Source: Erythrobacter sp. YT30
GTDB taxonomy: Bacteria; Pseudomonadota; Alphaproteobacteria; Sphingomonadales; Sphingomonadaceae
Reading direction: 5' to 3'
Assembly: GCF_001542875.1 (NCBI RefSeq)
Contig: NZ_LMAF01000001.1
Location: 806,001 to 870,000 of the forward strand
Length of the DNA stretch: 64,000 nucleotides
Position numbers and translations under genes: made by a program. Below the pieces are notes generated by a model that had not been told where the DNA came from, did no database searches, and saw only the letters and a program-made list of their open reading frames with translations. Positions 1-9,108 of this stretch are shown piece by piece; positions within the stretch are counted from its first letter, which is position 1; the number at the start of each line of letters is the position of its first letter.

Positions 1-2
1 TC

Positions 3-548
3 GGAATGGAAGCGGGCGCAAATGGGCTTGTCGGCCTCGAACGCGTTGGCTTTCCCACCTACCCCACGCCGCGCGTCAATGACTGGACGATGGTCCATGC
101 GATCAGCCGTCAGGAAAGCGAATTTGACCGCACTCGCGAGAGCCATGCAGGCGCGCGCGGCGTTATGCAATTGATGCCGGGGACGGCGCGCGAGCAATCG
201 GGCAAGCTTGGCATTCAATACATGTCAGCAGGCCTGTTCAATGATCCGTCCTACAACATCCGGTTGGGCGATGCGTATTTCTCTCGCATGATGGACTATT
301 ACGGCGGTGCCTACCCGCTCGCAGTGGGTGCGTATAATGCCGGGCCCGGTCGCGTGAACCAATGGCTACGTCTCAATGGCGATCCGCGCAAAGGTGAGAT
401 TGACTGGGTAACCTGGGTCGAGAAGATCCCCGCCAATTTTGAAACCCGTTATTACATCATGCGCGTTATCGGCAATGCGGTGAGTTACAGCCATATGTAT
501 CCCGAGCAGGCAGGCCTGCCGCGCCGGGTTGAGACATTCCTGCCCTGA
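3..548 (+). CDS. Lytic murein transglycosylase, C-terminal part (5' end outside window)
   Basis: This is the SLT catalytic domain of a soluble lytic transglycosylase, which cleaves the MurNAc-GlcNAc bond of periplasmic peptidoglycan to form 1,6-anhydro ends. The reading frame is open to the window edge, so the methionine codon at 6 is probably internal and only about 180 C-terminal residues are visible. The catalytic glutamate lies in ISRQESEFD. The family motifs GVMQLMPGTA and AYNAGPGRV follow in the expected order. The C-terminus NFETRYYIMRV is typical of the Slt70 group. The gene ends 12 bases before greB on the same strand. The family is secure; the specific paralogue cannot be told from a fragment. 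Confidence 0.9.
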   Translation, partial: GMEAGANGLVGLERVGFPTYPTPRVNDWTMVHAISRQESEFDRTRESHAGARGVMQLMPGTAREQSGKLGIQYMSAGLFNDPSYNIRLGDAYFSRMMDYYGGAYPLAVGAYNAGPGRVNQWLRLNGDPRKGEIDWVTWVEKIPANFETRYYIMRVIGNAVSYSHMYPEQAGLPRRVETFLP

Positions 549-560
549 TGCGAGGCGATC

Positions 561-1043
561 ATGGCGAGCAAACCGGGTCCGCCAATCACGCCTGAAGGCA
601 TGGCAGCGCTCAAGGCGCGATATGACCATCTGCTCGGCAAAGAGCGCCCTGAGATTGTCGAAATCGTCAGCTGGGCAGCGGGCAATGGAGATCGCAGCGA
701 GAATGGCGATTATCTCTATGGCCGCAAGCGCATGCGCGAGATTGACCGGGAACTGGGCTATCTCGCCAAGCGCATGAAAATCTGCCGCGTGGTCGATCCT
801 GCCAACCAACCAGACAAGGCGCGAGTGTTCTTCGGTGCAAAGGTCGAACTCGCCGATGAAGACGATGCGCGCCAGACGGTTCAACTCGTCGGCGATGACG
901 AGCAGAACGCGAGCGAAGGACGGATCGGCTGGAATTCCCCCCTCGCCAAAGCGCTGAAAGGCGCAAGCGTCGGGGATTTGCGCACGGTAAGGCTTCCCGG
1001 CGGGCTAAAAGAATGGGAAGTGATGGCGATTGATTATGACTAG
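561..1043 (+). CDS. greB: Transcription elongation factor GreB
   Basis: The product is a 160-residue GreA/GreB-family factor that enters the RNA polymerase secondary channel and stimulates cleavage of backtracked RNA. The N-terminal two thirds should form the antiparallel coiled coil. The block SENGDYLYGRKRMREID holds the acidic tip and matches the GreB subgroup, which typically has YGRKRLREID where GreA differs. The C-terminal half is the FKBP-like domain. The length is normal. The last codons overlap the start of the next gene (ATG at 1036), which suggests coupling. The call of GreB over GreA rests on the YGRKR block. Confidence 0.88.
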   Translation: MASKPGPPITPEGMAALKARYDHLLGKERPEIVEIVSWAAGNGDRSENGDYLYGRKRMREIDRELGYLAKRMKICRVVDPANQPDKARVFFGAKVELADEDDARQTVQLVGDDEQNASEGRIGWNSPLAKALKGASVGDLRTVRLPGGLKEWEVMAIDYD

Positions 1044-1512
1044 GTTAGTCGCCCTCTCTGCCCTTGCACTTCTCGCCGCTCCGCTTTCGGCGAAGGATTC
1101 GCTCGGCGTATACTCGGGATGGGCTGCGTTTCGTGATGATGGTGCGGCGCGTTGTTATGCCATCGCAAAGCCGCGCAATTCGCGGAAGGTTGGCACCTAT
1201 GCGAGCCTTGGCACTTGGCCAAAACGCGACGTGCGCAATCAGCTCCATATCCGCCTGTCTCGCCCTGCCCGTGCGGGATCGGACGCAAGGCTCAGAATTG
1301 GTGGGGAGACGTTTGCGCTTGCCACCAAAGGCCGCGATGCCTGGGCAAAGGATGCGCGGATGGATGCGGCGATCACGGCTGCCTTGCGATCAGCCTCTTT
1401 GATGAGCGTTTCAGTGCTGAGCGCGAATGCCAATCGCTTTACCGATCGGTATAACCTGGCAGGCGTCGCAACCGCGATGGATGCAAGCGTCGTTGGGTGC
1501 GCAAACCGCTAA
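1036..1512 (+). CDS. Secreted hypothetical protein
   Basis: This 158-residue protein has no function I can name. A typical signal peptide is visible ([19 protein letters not shown], cleavage near SA-KD), so the mature protein is probably periplasmic. It has two cysteines in the mature part, one near the N-terminal third (ARCYAIAK) and one close to the end (VVGCANR), which could form a disulfide. The fold may resemble small invasion-associated-locus-B-like proteins, but that is a weak impression. The ATG at 1036 was chosen because it gives the clean signal peptide and overlaps the greB stop; a TTG two codons upstream is the alternative. Confidence 0.65.
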   Translation: MTRLVALSALALLAAPLSAKDSLGVYSGWAAFRDDGAARCYAIAKPRNSRKVGTYASLGTWPKRDVRNQLHIRLSRPARAGSDARLRIGGETFALATKGRDAWAKDARMDAAITAALRSASLMSVSVLSANANRFTDRYNLAGVATAMDASVVGCANR

Positions 1513-1555
1513 TCTGGTCAAACGCCAGCTGCCACACTATATGCGCCGCCAGATC

Positions 1556-2794
1556 ATGACAGACACAACTCTCATGTCGATCCCCGGCCAGGTGGATCCC
1601 GTCCCCGTCGCGCGCGATATTACGCCGCGCGAGGATGGGCGCGTGGATTTGATTGGCCTGCCCCGGCCGCGCATTCGCGAATTGTTTGAAGTAGCAGGCC
1701 TTGATGCGCGGCAGGCGAAATTGCGCTCTAAGCAGGTGTTTCACTGGCTCTATCATCGCGGCGTCACCGATTTTGACGCGATGACCGATATTGCAAAGAC
1801 CATGCGCCCCTGGCTTGCCGAGCGTTTCGTGATCGGACGGCCCAACGTGGTCGAAGCGCAGCATTCCTCGGACGGTACGCGCAAATGGCTTTTGAAAACC
1901 GATGATGGCCATGATTTCGAGATGGTCTTCATTCCCGACGAGACGCGGGGGACTTTGTGCGTCTCTAGCCAGGTCGGCTGCACGCTGAACTGCACTTTCT
2001 GCGCCACGGGGACAATGCGTCTCGTGCGCAATCTCACGCCTGGAGAGATCGTCGGGCAGGTAATGCTAGCGCGCGATGCTCTGGGGGAATGGCCCAAGGG
2101 CGCGATGGATTTCGGCGATGAGGAAACCGCCGCGCATTACACCGCCGATGGCCGCCTGCTCACCAATATCGTAATGATGGGCATGGGCGAGCCGCTCTAC
2201 AATTTCGATCACGTGCGCGATGCGCTGCATCTCGTCATGGATGGAGAGGGTCTCGGCCTCTCCAAGCGACGGATTACGCTCTCAACCAGCGGCGTTGTCC
2301 CGATGATGGAGCGCTGCGGCGAGGAAATCGGCGTCAATCTCGCGGTCTCGCTTCACGCGGTAACAAAGCCGGTGCGCGATGAAATCGTGCCGCTCAATCG
2401 CAAGTACGGCATCGAGGAACTGCTTCAGGCGTGTGCCGATTATCCCGGCGCCTCCAACGCGCGGCGCATCACGTTTGAATATGTGATGCTGAAGGACAAG
2501 AACGACAGCGACGAGGATGCGCGCGAATTGGTGCGTCTGCTCAAGCAATTTGATCTTCCCGCAAAAGTGAACCTCATCCCGTTCAACCCATGGCCGGGTG
2601 CCGAGTACGAATGCTCCACACCAGAACGCATCAAAGCCTTCAGCGATATCGTTTTCGAAGGCGGCATCAGCGCGCCCGTACGAACGCCGCGCGGGCGTGA
2701 TATTGATGCAGCTTGCGGGCAGCTAAAAACGGCGGCTGAAAAGAAAAGCCGCGCGCAAAGAGACCGCGAGGCGGCCGCGCACATTGAAGGGTGA
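1556..2794 (+). CDS. rlmN: Dual-specificity RNA methyltransferase RlmN
   Basis: RlmN is a radical SAM enzyme that methylates C2 of A2503 in 23S rRNA and A37 in some tRNAs. The product is about 412 residues. The iron-sulfur cluster motif CX3CX2C is present as CTLNCTFC. The SAM-binding block [11 protein letters not shown] and the pattern [11 protein letters not shown] follow in the usual order. The C-terminal [17 protein letters not shown] contains the conserved catalytic cysteine. The start is uncertain: ATG 1556 gives a normal N-terminus, ATG 1541 adds five residues, and the frame stays open to 1427, which would overlap the previous gene. No strong ribosome binding site discriminates. Confidence 0.95.
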   Translation: MTDTTLMSIPGQVDPVPVARDITPREDGRVDLIGLPRPRIRELFEVAGLDARQAKLRSKQVFHWLYHRGVTDFDAMTDIAKTMRPWLAERFVIGRPNVVEAQHSSDGTRKWLLKTDDGHDFEMVFIPDETRGTLCVSSQVGCTLNCTFCATGTMRLVRNLTPGEIVGQVMLARDALGEWPKGAMDFGDEETAAHYTADGRLLTNIVMMGMGEPLYNFDHVRDALHLVMDGEGLGLSKRRITLSTSGVVPMMERCGEEIGVNLAVSLHAVTKPVRDEIVPLNRKYGIEELLQACADYPGASNARRITFEYVMLKDKNDSDEDARELVRLLKQFDLPAKVNLIPFNPWPGAEYECSTPERIKAFSDIVFEGGISAPVRTPRGRDIDAACGQLKTAAEKKSRAQRDREAAAHIEG

Positions 2795-2860
2795 AATCAT
2801 CCGCTGATTGCTTTACCGCGTATCTCCACCAGCGTGGGATCAGGTAAGGAGACAGTATTG

Positions 2861-3841
2861 ATGTTTCGCACTCTATCCACCGCATTCACTCTCGCCATCG
2901 CGCTGCCCATGGCCGCGCCCGCATTGGCACAAGCGCCAGCAACCGAAGCCGCCGCTGAAGAGTCCATGCCGGAAATCGCGGTGGGGGACAGTCTCCCAGC
3001 TGCTTTCCTTGTCAAACCTGAAGGCGAAGGCCCCTTCCCCAGCATCATCGTCTTGGGCGGAAGTGAAGGCGGCGACCGGACTGCGCGGACTTTCGCCAGA
3101 AAATTCAGCGCTCAAGGTTATGCGGTGCTTGGCCTGCCTTATTATTCACCTGCTTGGGGAGATAATGAACCGCAATTTCCCGAGCTTCCGCGCGCATTCG
3201 CGGACATCCCGGTCGATAAGCTCAAAATCGCGAAGGACTGGTTGATCAAACGCGATGACGTGCGCGGCGACAGCATCGGCATTTATGGCGTGAGCAAAGG
3301 CGCAGAAATGGCGCTTCTCGCCGGTTCAAAAATCGAAGGATTTGCAGCAATCGCCGCGATCGTCCCCAGCGATGTCGTGTGGGAAGGATGGGGTCCGGGG
3401 ACAGTAAACGGCGAAAGCAGTTCGTTTAGCTGGCAAGGAGAATCGCTTAGCTTCGTGCCATACGGCGGCCTTGCCGAAGAGTTCGCCAACCCAACAGGAC
3501 CAAACGGCCGGGTGCGGATGCGGCTTCCCCACGACCTGGGCCGAAATGCCAATCCCGATCGGGCAGTTGCAGCAAAGATCGCCGTCGAGGCGATTGATGA
3601 ACCCGTACTGGTTGCAGGCGGGGACGCTGATCTCGTCTGGAATTCGGGCGAAATGGCGCAAATCATCGCCGAACGCCGAGCCGAAGCGGGCCTTGAAACG
3701 GTAAGTCTCGTTTTTACCGATGCGGGCCATTTCCTGTCAGGCGATGGATCGCGCGAAACGGGTAATCCCGCCAATGGCGAAGCGCAAAAGGTGATCTGGC
3801 CTGCGACGCTCGATTTCTTCGCCAAGCACTTGAAGGAATAG
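2861..3841 (+). CDS. Secreted alpha/beta hydrolase, acyl-CoA thioester hydrolase/BAAT-like
   Basis: This is a 326-residue alpha/beta hydrolase with an N-terminal signal peptide ending near APALAQ, so it is probably exported. The nucleophile elbow is GVSKG, the acid is probably in GDADLVWNSGE, and the histidine is in TDAGHFLSG. This order and the surrounding sequence match the C-terminal domain of the bile acid-CoA:amino acid N-acyltransferase family. The substrate is unknown. The ATG at 2861 is preceded by AAGGA with good spacing and starts the signal peptide; an in-frame GTG at 2834 is rejected. Confidence 0.75.
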   Translation: MFRTLSTAFTLAIALPMAAPALAQAPATEAAAEESMPEIAVGDSLPAAFLVKPEGEGPFPSIIVLGGSEGGDRTARTFARKFSAQGYAVLGLPYYSPAWGDNEPQFPELPRAFADIPVDKLKIAKDWLIKRDDVRGDSIGIYGVSKGAEMALLAGSKIEGFAAIAAIVPSDVVWEGWGPGTVNGESSSFSWQGESLSFVPYGGLAEEFANPTGPNGRVRMRLPHDLGRNANPDRAVAAKIAVEAIDEPVLVAGGDADLVWNSGEMAQIIAERRAEAGLETVSLVFTDAGHFLSGDGSRETGNPANGEAQKVIWPATLDFFAKHLKE

Positions 3842-3855
3842 GCGATCGGGCAAGC

Positions 3856-4446
3856 ATGATCGATCCTGCCACCTATGATTTCTACCAGAGCCAGGCGCCG
3901 CATTTCTCGTTGAGCTCGGCAATCAACCATTCCCGCCATCTCGACGGATTTCTCGATCGGCTGAATGAGGGCGCGCGCGTTCTCGAATTGGGATGCGGGG
4001 CAGGACGCGATGCTGCCCGCATCGTGGAGCGCGGATTTGATCTGGACGCGACCGACGGCATTCCCGCCATGGTCGCAAAGGCACAAGAACGCCATGATAT
4101 CAAAGTGCGGTTGATGCGCTTTGATGAGCTCGATGCCGATGCACAATATGATGCTGTGTGGGCGCATGCCTGCTTGCTCCATTGCCCGCGCGGGGAGCTT
4201 CCCGATGTGCTGGCGTCAATCTTCAGGGCTTTGAAACCGGAAGGGTGGCATTATGCGAGCTTCAAACTCGGTTCAGGCGAAGGACGCGACCTGCTTGGCC
4301 GGTTGCACAACTTCCCCGATGCTGATTGGGTGCGGGACACCTACAAAGATGCGGGCTTTGCTTTGAGAGACGAGGAGATTTTCGCTGGCAAAGGTTCAGA
4401 TGGAACACAGCGCGACTGGATCGCCGTGACGGTGCAGCGCCCATGA
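3856..4446 (+). CDS. Class I SAM-dependent methyltransferase
   Basis: The product is a 196-residue methyltransferase with the SAM-binding motif I VLELGCGAGRDAA around residue 42 and a following acidic strand end (DLDATDG). The substrate is unknown. It overlaps the downstream MOSC gene by four bases (ATGA at 4443), which suggests translational coupling and perhaps a shared role in handling reactive or sulfur/selenium compounds. That last idea is inference: small methyltransferases of this kind are often next to detoxification genes, but no substrate motif is visible. Confidence 0.82.
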   Translation: MIDPATYDFYQSQAPHFSLSSAINHSRHLDGFLDRLNEGARVLELGCGAGRDAARIVERGFDLDATDGIPAMVAKAQERHDIKVRLMRFDELDADAQYDAVWAHACLLHCPRGELPDVLASIFRALKPEGWHYASFKLGSGEGRDLLGRLHNFPDADWVRDTYKDAGFALRDEEIFAGKGSDGTQRDWIAVTVQRP

Positions 4447-5090
4447 AACCAATCGTCGAGGCGATCTGCACCGGAACAGCCCGCCCTTTCAACGGAGCGG
4501 AGACGAGCGCGATTGCAAAGAGCCCCCGCGAGGGCATCGTTCAAATTCTTGAGGAAGGTTTTGCCCCCGATGAGCAGGCCGACCGCCGTGTTCATGGCGG
4601 GCCCGAAAAGGCGGTGCATCTTTACCCGCTCGATCACCATGCCTTTTGGCGAGACCACCTGCAAGATGAGGCAGCCATTGCCTTGCTCGATGAACCGGGC
4701 GCATTCGGATCAAATCTCGCCGTCAGCGGCATTGCGGAAAGCGATGTCCATATCGGCGACCGGTTCCGCCTCGGCACCGCGCTTATTGAAATCAATCAAC
4801 CGCGCCAACCCTGCTGGAAAGTCGATCACCGCTTTGGCGTGAAAGGGATGACTGCCGCAATCGTGAAAACGGCGCGCTCTGGCTGGTACTTCCGCGTTCT
4901 CGAAATCGGTGAGAGTCAGGCGGGAGATGGCTTAGAGCGCGTCGAAACCGGGCACACGGATTGGAGCGTCTTGCGTGTGTTCAATGCTCTTATCAAAGGG
5001 CTGGCATCGCGGGAGGAACTGGCAGAACTCGCGGAATTGGATCGCCTCAATCCCGGCCTCCAAGAGCGCGCGCGAGCCAAACTTGGCTAG
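4443..5090 (+). CDS. MOSC domain protein (YiiM-like)
   Basis: This 215-residue protein resembles YiiM/MOSC proteins, which bind molybdenum cofactor through a conserved cysteine and take part in reduction of N-hydroxylated compounds. The cysteine is in NQPRQPCWK, and the preceding blocks RRVHGGPEKAVHLYP and GAFGSNLAVSG are typical of MOSC domains. The C-terminal 50 residues form the small helical 3-alpha domain seen in YiiM. The start ATG at 4443 overlaps the upstream stop. Its own TAG stop is embedded in a CTAG palindrome that also provides the stop of the convergent PhzF gene. Confidence 0.85.
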   Translation: MKPIVEAICTGTARPFNGAETSAIAKSPREGIVQILEEGFAPDEQADRRVHGGPEKAVHLYPLDHHAFWRDHLQDEAAIALLDEPGAFGSNLAVSGIAESDVHIGDRFRLGTALIEINQPRQPCWKVDHRFGVKGMTAAIVKTARSGWYFRVLEIGESQAGDGLERVETGHTDWSVLRVFNALIKGLASREELAELAELDRLNPGLQERARAKLG

Positions 5091-5962
5091 GCCCTGTTGA
5101 CATAAGTGGTGTGGTCAAACGCGCTGAGCGCACCGCCCTTGGTGATCATCCGGCAAGCACCGCCGATCCACACAGCCCCGCTTTCATCGCGCTCGCAGTT
5201 CACGAGACCGTTCGCCCCCACTTTCTGTCCCTGTCCGGCGGTGTAGGCCCCCTCAGCCAAACCTTTTTCGAACAGGTGCACTGCAACGCCTGCGTTAAAG
5301 CTGCCTGTGACGGGGTCTTCAACGAACCGCTCATAAGTGTCGGCAAAAAAGGCGCGCAATTCCCAGTCGCGAGGCCCGCCATCTGCATGCGGCCCTGCAA
5401 GACCAATATCGGTGCCCAAAGGGGCTTTCGGCGCAGCTTCGGCACGAAGGACATCGTCAGCAGAGCGCAGGCGAAGAAGCTGCCATTGAGGGCCATTCAC
5501 CACATGCACCGCTTCAACGAGGGCAGATTCGTCAATGCCGGTAAGGCGTATCGCGTTCGCGCGTTCTTCATCGCTTAAGGGCTCGTGCTTCAGCAGGTCG
5601 GGCGCCTTGAAAGCGAGATTGCCGCCATCAACTCGCACTTCGACAAGGCCGATGCCGCATTCCTGAATGACAGTGCCTTTATTTGCGGCGACGCCTCCTG
5701 AAGCGACCCATGCAAAAGCGGAGCCCAGCGTCGGATGGCCCGCGAATGGCAGTTCGCCGCCGGGATAGAATATGCGTACGCGATAGTCGGCGCGATCGTC
5801 TTGTGGTGGCAGCAGGAATGTCGTTTCAGAAAAGCCGAGCCATTGTGTGAGCGCCAGCATCTGCTCTGATGACAGACCATCTCCTCCATGCACCACGGCG
5901 AGCGGGTTGCCGCTCAACGGTCCATCGCAAAAGACATCAATCAAATCGCACGTCATCGTCAT
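5087..5962 (-). CDS. PhzF family phenazine biosynthesis-like isomerase
   Basis: PhzF-family proteins have a duplicated diaminopimelate-epimerase fold. The 291-residue product has the conserved catalytic glutamate in LGFSETTFL, the block PFAGHPTLGSA, and the C-terminal EDPVTGSFNAGV. There is no phenazine gene cluster nearby, so the physiological substrate is unknown; many bacterial members are orphan isomerases. The ATG at 5962 is preceded on the minus strand by AAGGAA at suitable distance; a second ATG at 5956 is possible, and the longer open frame upstream to 6088 is not supported by family length. Confidence 0.85.
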   Translation of the reverse strand: MTMTCDLIDVFCDGPLSGNPLAVVHGGDGLSSEQMLALTQWLGFSETTFLLPPQDDRADYRVRIFYPGGELPFAGHPTLGSAFAWVASGGVAANKGTVIQECGIGLVEVRVDGGNLAFKAPDLLKHEPLSDEERANAIRLTGIDESALVEAVHVVNGPQWQLLRLRSADDVLRAEAAPKAPLGTDIGLAGPHADGGPRDWELRAFFADTYERFVEDPVTGSFNAGVAVHLFEKGLAEGAYTAGQGQKVGANGLVNCERDESGAVWIGGACRMITKGGALSAFDHTTYVNRA

Positions 5963-6239
5963 CACAGGTTCCTTGGCCAATGAGTCGGGATAGGCGAAGC
6001 GCTTAGCCGCAACTCGCCCTGCCTGTCGCTGAAAAGAGTGCGACTCGTATTCTGATTCTGTGGGACGGCCATTCAGACACCGCGTCACAACGCCTCATGC
6101 CGCACTGGCACTCGCTTCGTCGCAATTCGTGAACAAAATCGCGTGTCGCGGGGCTTTCCAACAGCTCGTTCATTTTGAGTTATGCTTTTCTGAACGAAAT
6201 AGAGGTCAGCCCAATCACGGGCGGGGAAAGGAATTCAAC
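5963..6239. promoter_or_regulatory. Divergent intergenic region between PhzF and glycine-zipper genes
   Basis: This 277-base gap separates two genes that are read away from each other, so it should contain both promoters. I see no convincing -35/-10 pair. There is a spaced inverted repeat, CGTTCA at 6167-6172 and TGAACG at 6191-6196, which could be an operator or chance. A purine-rich stretch GGGGAAAGGA just before 6240 serves as the ribosome binding site of the plus-strand gene. Confidence 0.4.
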
Positions 6240-6710
6240 ATGAAGCCCATCGCATTGCTCGCCGCCGCCGGATCACTCGCCGCCATCAGCGCTCCTGCGC
6301 AAGCGGCAGACATCGTTACCGAAAACGCCACACCCTCCTGGAGCGAGAGCATCGCCTGGAGCTCGCCGATCATTCAGACCGTCGCTTTTGATGATGATGA
6401 TTGGGATGATGACGACGATTATTACCGCGATCGTCGCCGCTATAAGCGCGATCGCTACGACCGGTATGGCCGTTATTACGAGCCTCGCCGGATTCGCCGG
6501 GGTGACCGGGTCTGGCGCGGACGCGACGGTCGCTACTATTGTAAGCGTGACAACGGCACGACCGGTCTGATCATCGGCGCTGCAGGCGGAGCACTCGTAG
6601 GCCGGGCAATCGATACACGCGGCGACCGGACCGTTGGCACATTGCTTGGCGGCGCGCTCGGCGCGGTGCTTGGCCGTGAGATTGACCGCGGCGGGGCACG
6701 CTGCCGCTAA
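6240..6710 (+). CDS. Glycine-zipper 2TM domain protein, secreted
   Basis: The 156-residue product starts with a signal peptide (cleavage near APAQA-AD). The middle is extremely charged: an Asp run around residues 45-55 is followed by alternating Arg, Tyr and Asp. The C-terminal part has two glycine-zipper segments, LIIGAAGGALVGRAI and LLGGALGAVLGREI, the signature of the glycine-zipper 2TM family found in envelope proteins such as the Rickettsia 17-kDa antigen. There is no lipobox. The product probably associates with the outer membrane or periplasm; its function is not known. A strong terminator follows. Confidence 0.8.
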   Translation: MKPIALLAAAGSLAAISAPAQAADIVTENATPSWSESIAWSSPIIQTVAFDDDDWDDDDDYYRDRRRYKRDRYDRYGRYYEPRRIRRGDRVWRGRDGRYYCKRDNGTTGLIIGAAGGALVGRAIDTRGDRTVGTLLGGALGAVLGREIDRGGARCR

Positions 6711-6735
6711 ACACCACTTACCCGCTTCCAGCTTT

Positions 6736-6773
6736 AAGGCGCCGCCAACCCCCGAATTGGCGGCGCCTTTTTT
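6736..6773 (+). terminator. Rho-independent terminator
   Basis: A perfect 13-base-pair inverted repeat (AAGGCGCCGCCAA and TTGGCGGCGCCTT) encloses an 8-base loop and runs into six T residues. It lies 26 bases after the stop of the glycine-zipper gene and should end that transcript before the following SDR gene. Confidence 0.92.
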
Positions 6774-6815
6774 GTTGGATTGAACGAGGCATTGCAGGGT
6801 GTTAGGCCATTTCGC

Positions 6816-7586
6816 ATGTCCCGCCCCGCAATTCTTGTGACAGGAGGCGCCACTCGCATAGGCGCAGAGCTGGTGCGCGGATTTGCAAAGGCGGGATGGC
6901 ACGTTGTCATCCACTACAACACATCGGCAGCGCCCGCTGATGCCTTGGCGCGCGAATTGCCATCGGCTGAGACGGTTCAGTGCGATTTGAGCGATGATGA
7001 TGCGGCCGCGCAAATGGTTGAAAAGCTTGCACTAAATCTGCCGGATTGGCGATGTGTGATCAACTCCGCCTCGGTTTTTGATTACGATGATGCAACCAAT
7101 CTCAATCCAACAACGAACAGACAGGCGATGCAGGTAAACGCACTATCACCAGCGCGCATCGCGCAGTCCTATCTGCGCTTAGCGAAAAGCAAAGACCTGC
7201 GCTGCGTGATCCAGATCACCGATATGAAACTCGCCAATCCCAACCCCGATTTCTTCAGCTACACCATGTCCAAACACGCGCTGGCCTCGACAATCAAAAT
7301 GCTGACAATGGGAGCAGCAGGGGAGAAAGATCGCGTCTACGGCATCGCCCCCGGTGCCATTCTGGCAAGCCACGATCAAAGCGAAGATGAGACAAATGTC
7401 TCGCACAAACTGAATCTGCTTGAACGCAAGACTGGTGCCGACGAGATCATTGACGCAGCCCTGTTTCTGGCCACCGGCGCTCTAAAGAGCGGGCAGACCC
7501 TGTTCATCGATAGCGGCCAGCATGCGATGCACCAAGATCGCGATGTAATCTATCTCGCGCGCGAACTGGCACGGCAAATGCCATGA
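6816..7586 (+). CDS. SDR family oxidoreductase, pteridine reductase-like
   Basis: This is a 256-residue short-chain dehydrogenase. It has the nucleotide-binding motif TGGATRIG at residues 8-15, the N-S-A motif (INSASVFD), and the catalytic Y-x3-K as YTMSK. The pattern TGGATRIG...HYNTSA is like FolM and pteridine reductases, which reduce dihydropterins. The gene overlaps the cytochrome b gene by four bases (ATGA) and stands at the head of a set ending in a molybdopterin enzyme, so a pterin-related role would fit, but that is inference. The start ATG 6816 places the Rossmann motif at the usual position; an upstream TTG at 6780 is unlikely. Confidence 0.78.
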   Translation: MSRPAILVTGGATRIGAELVRGFAKAGWHVVIHYNTSAAPADALARELPSAETVQCDLSDDDAAAQMVEKLALNLPDWRCVINSASVFDYDDATNLNPTTNRQAMQVNALSPARIAQSYLRLAKSKDLRCVIQITDMKLANPNPDFFSYTMSKHALASTIKMLTMGAAGEKDRVYGIAPGAILASHDQSEDETNVSHKLNLLERKTGADEIIDAALFLATGALKSGQTLFIDSGQHAMHQDRDVIYLARELARQMP

Positions 7587-8275
7587 AGCGGCATGCCCTT
7601 TCCACTAGGCTGTGGCATTGGATAAATGCGGCGGCTCTTGCCGTGCTGTTTATGTCCGGCCTCGGCATATCAAACGCGCACCGTCACCTCTACTGGGGCA
7701 ATTTCGGGTATGATCCGGCAGATGCGTGGCTGCACGTCGTCCGCTTTCCCGGATGGATCACGCTACCCTCGACCTATAACCTCGCAGCCTCACGTGACTG
7801 GCACAATATCGGTGCTTGGGTGTTTGGCATCGCCTTACTCTTCATGTGGATCGCAATGCTCGTGAACCGGCATTATGTGCGAGACATTGTGACTTGTACG
7901 CACGATTGGTCTCCCCGTCACTGGTGGCATATATTGCGCTCCAACCCGCGCGAACATGAGACATTGGACGGGGCCAAATATAACAGCTTGCAGAAGATAG
8001 CCTACGGGGTGGTGCTTGGGGTCCTCTTGCCAATCATGATTTTCACGGGGCTGGCAATCAGTCCGGGCTTTGAGCCTGCCGCACCGTGGTTGATCGAAAT
8101 CTTGGGGGGGCGGCAATCGGCCCGCTCTATCCACTTTATCGCTGCATGGGCAATCGCTGCATTCTTCGTGGCGCACATCGTCATGGTGTTTGCCGGAGGC
8201 GCATGGAAACTGGTGCGCGACATGATCACGGGCGGACGGGTCGAAACCAAGAAGAAGGGGTATTTCGATGCCTGA
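7583..8275 (+). CDS. Cytochrome b561-type membrane subunit
   Basis: The 230-residue product has about four hydrophobic segments (near residues 15-30, 75-95, 130-155 and 185-210) and histidines suited to ligate two b hemes (for example LWHWINA, HNIGAWVFG, SIHFIAAW, VAHIVMVF). It matches the cytochrome b/b561 family that passes electrons between quinones and a periplasmic partner. The next gene, overlapping by eight bases, encodes a molybdopterin oxidoreductase, so the two probably form one enzyme as heme-b anchor and Mo catalytic subunit. Confidence 0.85.
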   Translation: MKRHALSTRLWHWINAAALAVLFMSGLGISNAHRHLYWGNFGYDPADAWLHVVRFPGWITLPSTYNLAASRDWHNIGAWVFGIALLFMWIAMLVNRHYVRDIVTCTHDWSPRHWWHILRSNPREHETLDGAKYNSLQKIAYGVVLGVLLPIMIFTGLAISPGFEPAAPWLIEILGGRQSARSIHFIAAWAIAAFFVAHIVMVFAGGAWKLVRDMITGGRVETKKKGYFDA

Positions 8276-9017
8276 TATTCCGCGCAGGGGATTGCTCGCA
8301 GGGCTTGCCGCGCTGGGAACAGGGGCATGCTCGGAATTGGGCAACACCGATGCCGCTGGCGCGGTGTTTGATGCAGCAGAGGACTGGCACCGCGCCGCCC
8401 ATCGCACTCTTGCATCTCGGCAGGGTCTGGCTCCTGAATACGCACCAGAAGACCGCTCGCCTGATGTAAAAGGAAACGGCTCGGTCACCGTCGACAACGA
8501 CATTTACCGAGACCAGTTGGCGAAGGGTTTCCCAGACTGGCGCCTGTCCGTTTGCGGACTAGTTGAGACACCATTGCGCCTCTCGATCGAAGAGTTGAAA
8601 GCCCTCCCCCAGCGTACACAGATCACGCGCCATGATTGCGTCGAAGGATGGAGCGCGATTGCCGAATGGAGCGGACCCCAGCTCGGAGCTTTGCTGGACA
8701 CGGCGAAGATCAAACCCGAAGCAAACTTCATCGTCTTCTGGTGCGCCGATATCCTTTATGGAGAGCAGTATTATGAAAGCGTCGATCTGGTTGATGCTTA
8801 TCATCCGCAAACCATCATCGCGCACGAATTGAACGGCGCGCCTTTGCCCGAGAAGAATGGCGCACCATTGCGGATGCGGATTGAGCGTCAGCTGGGATAC
8901 AAGCACGCCAAATACCTGACGGCTATCGAAGCGGTCGCCGACCTTGCCCCCATTGGCAAAGGCAAAGGCGGTTTTTGGGAAGATGAATACGACTACCAGT
9001 GGTATGCAGGCATCTGA
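8268..9017 (+). CDS. Molybdopterin-dependent oxidoreductase, sulfite oxidase-like, Tat-exported
   Basis: This 249-residue protein has the sulfite-oxidase-type molybdopterin-binding fold. The Mo-ligating cysteine is in ITRHDCVEGW, and the C-terminal MRIERQLGYKHAKYL is typical of the family. The N-terminus PDIPRRGLLAGLAALG has a twin arginine followed by a hydrophobic stretch, which points to Tat export of the folded cofactor-loaded enzyme. A cysteine at the end of that stretch could be lipidated, but the lipobox is poor. With the upstream cytochrome b it resembles MsrPQ-like or SUOX/cytochrome pairs. The substrate is unknown. Confidence 0.85.
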   Translation: MPDIPRRGLLAGLAALGTGACSELGNTDAAGAVFDAAEDWHRAAHRTLASRQGLAPEYAPEDRSPDVKGNGSVTVDNDIYRDQLAKGFPDWRLSVCGLVETPLRLSIEELKALPQRTQITRHDCVEGWSAIAEWSGPQLGALLDTAKIKPEANFIVFWCADILYGEQYYESVDLVDAYHPQTIIAHELNGAPLPEKNGAPLRMRIERQLGYKHAKYLTAIEAVADLAPIGKGKGGFWEDEYDYQWYAGI

Positions 9018-9108
9018 GAGCGACAAGCTTACACAGCATGGGAATGAACCGCACGCATTGTGAATAGCCAATGCAACTTAGGACGGCTCGCGCACAATAG
9101 AAACGCGA

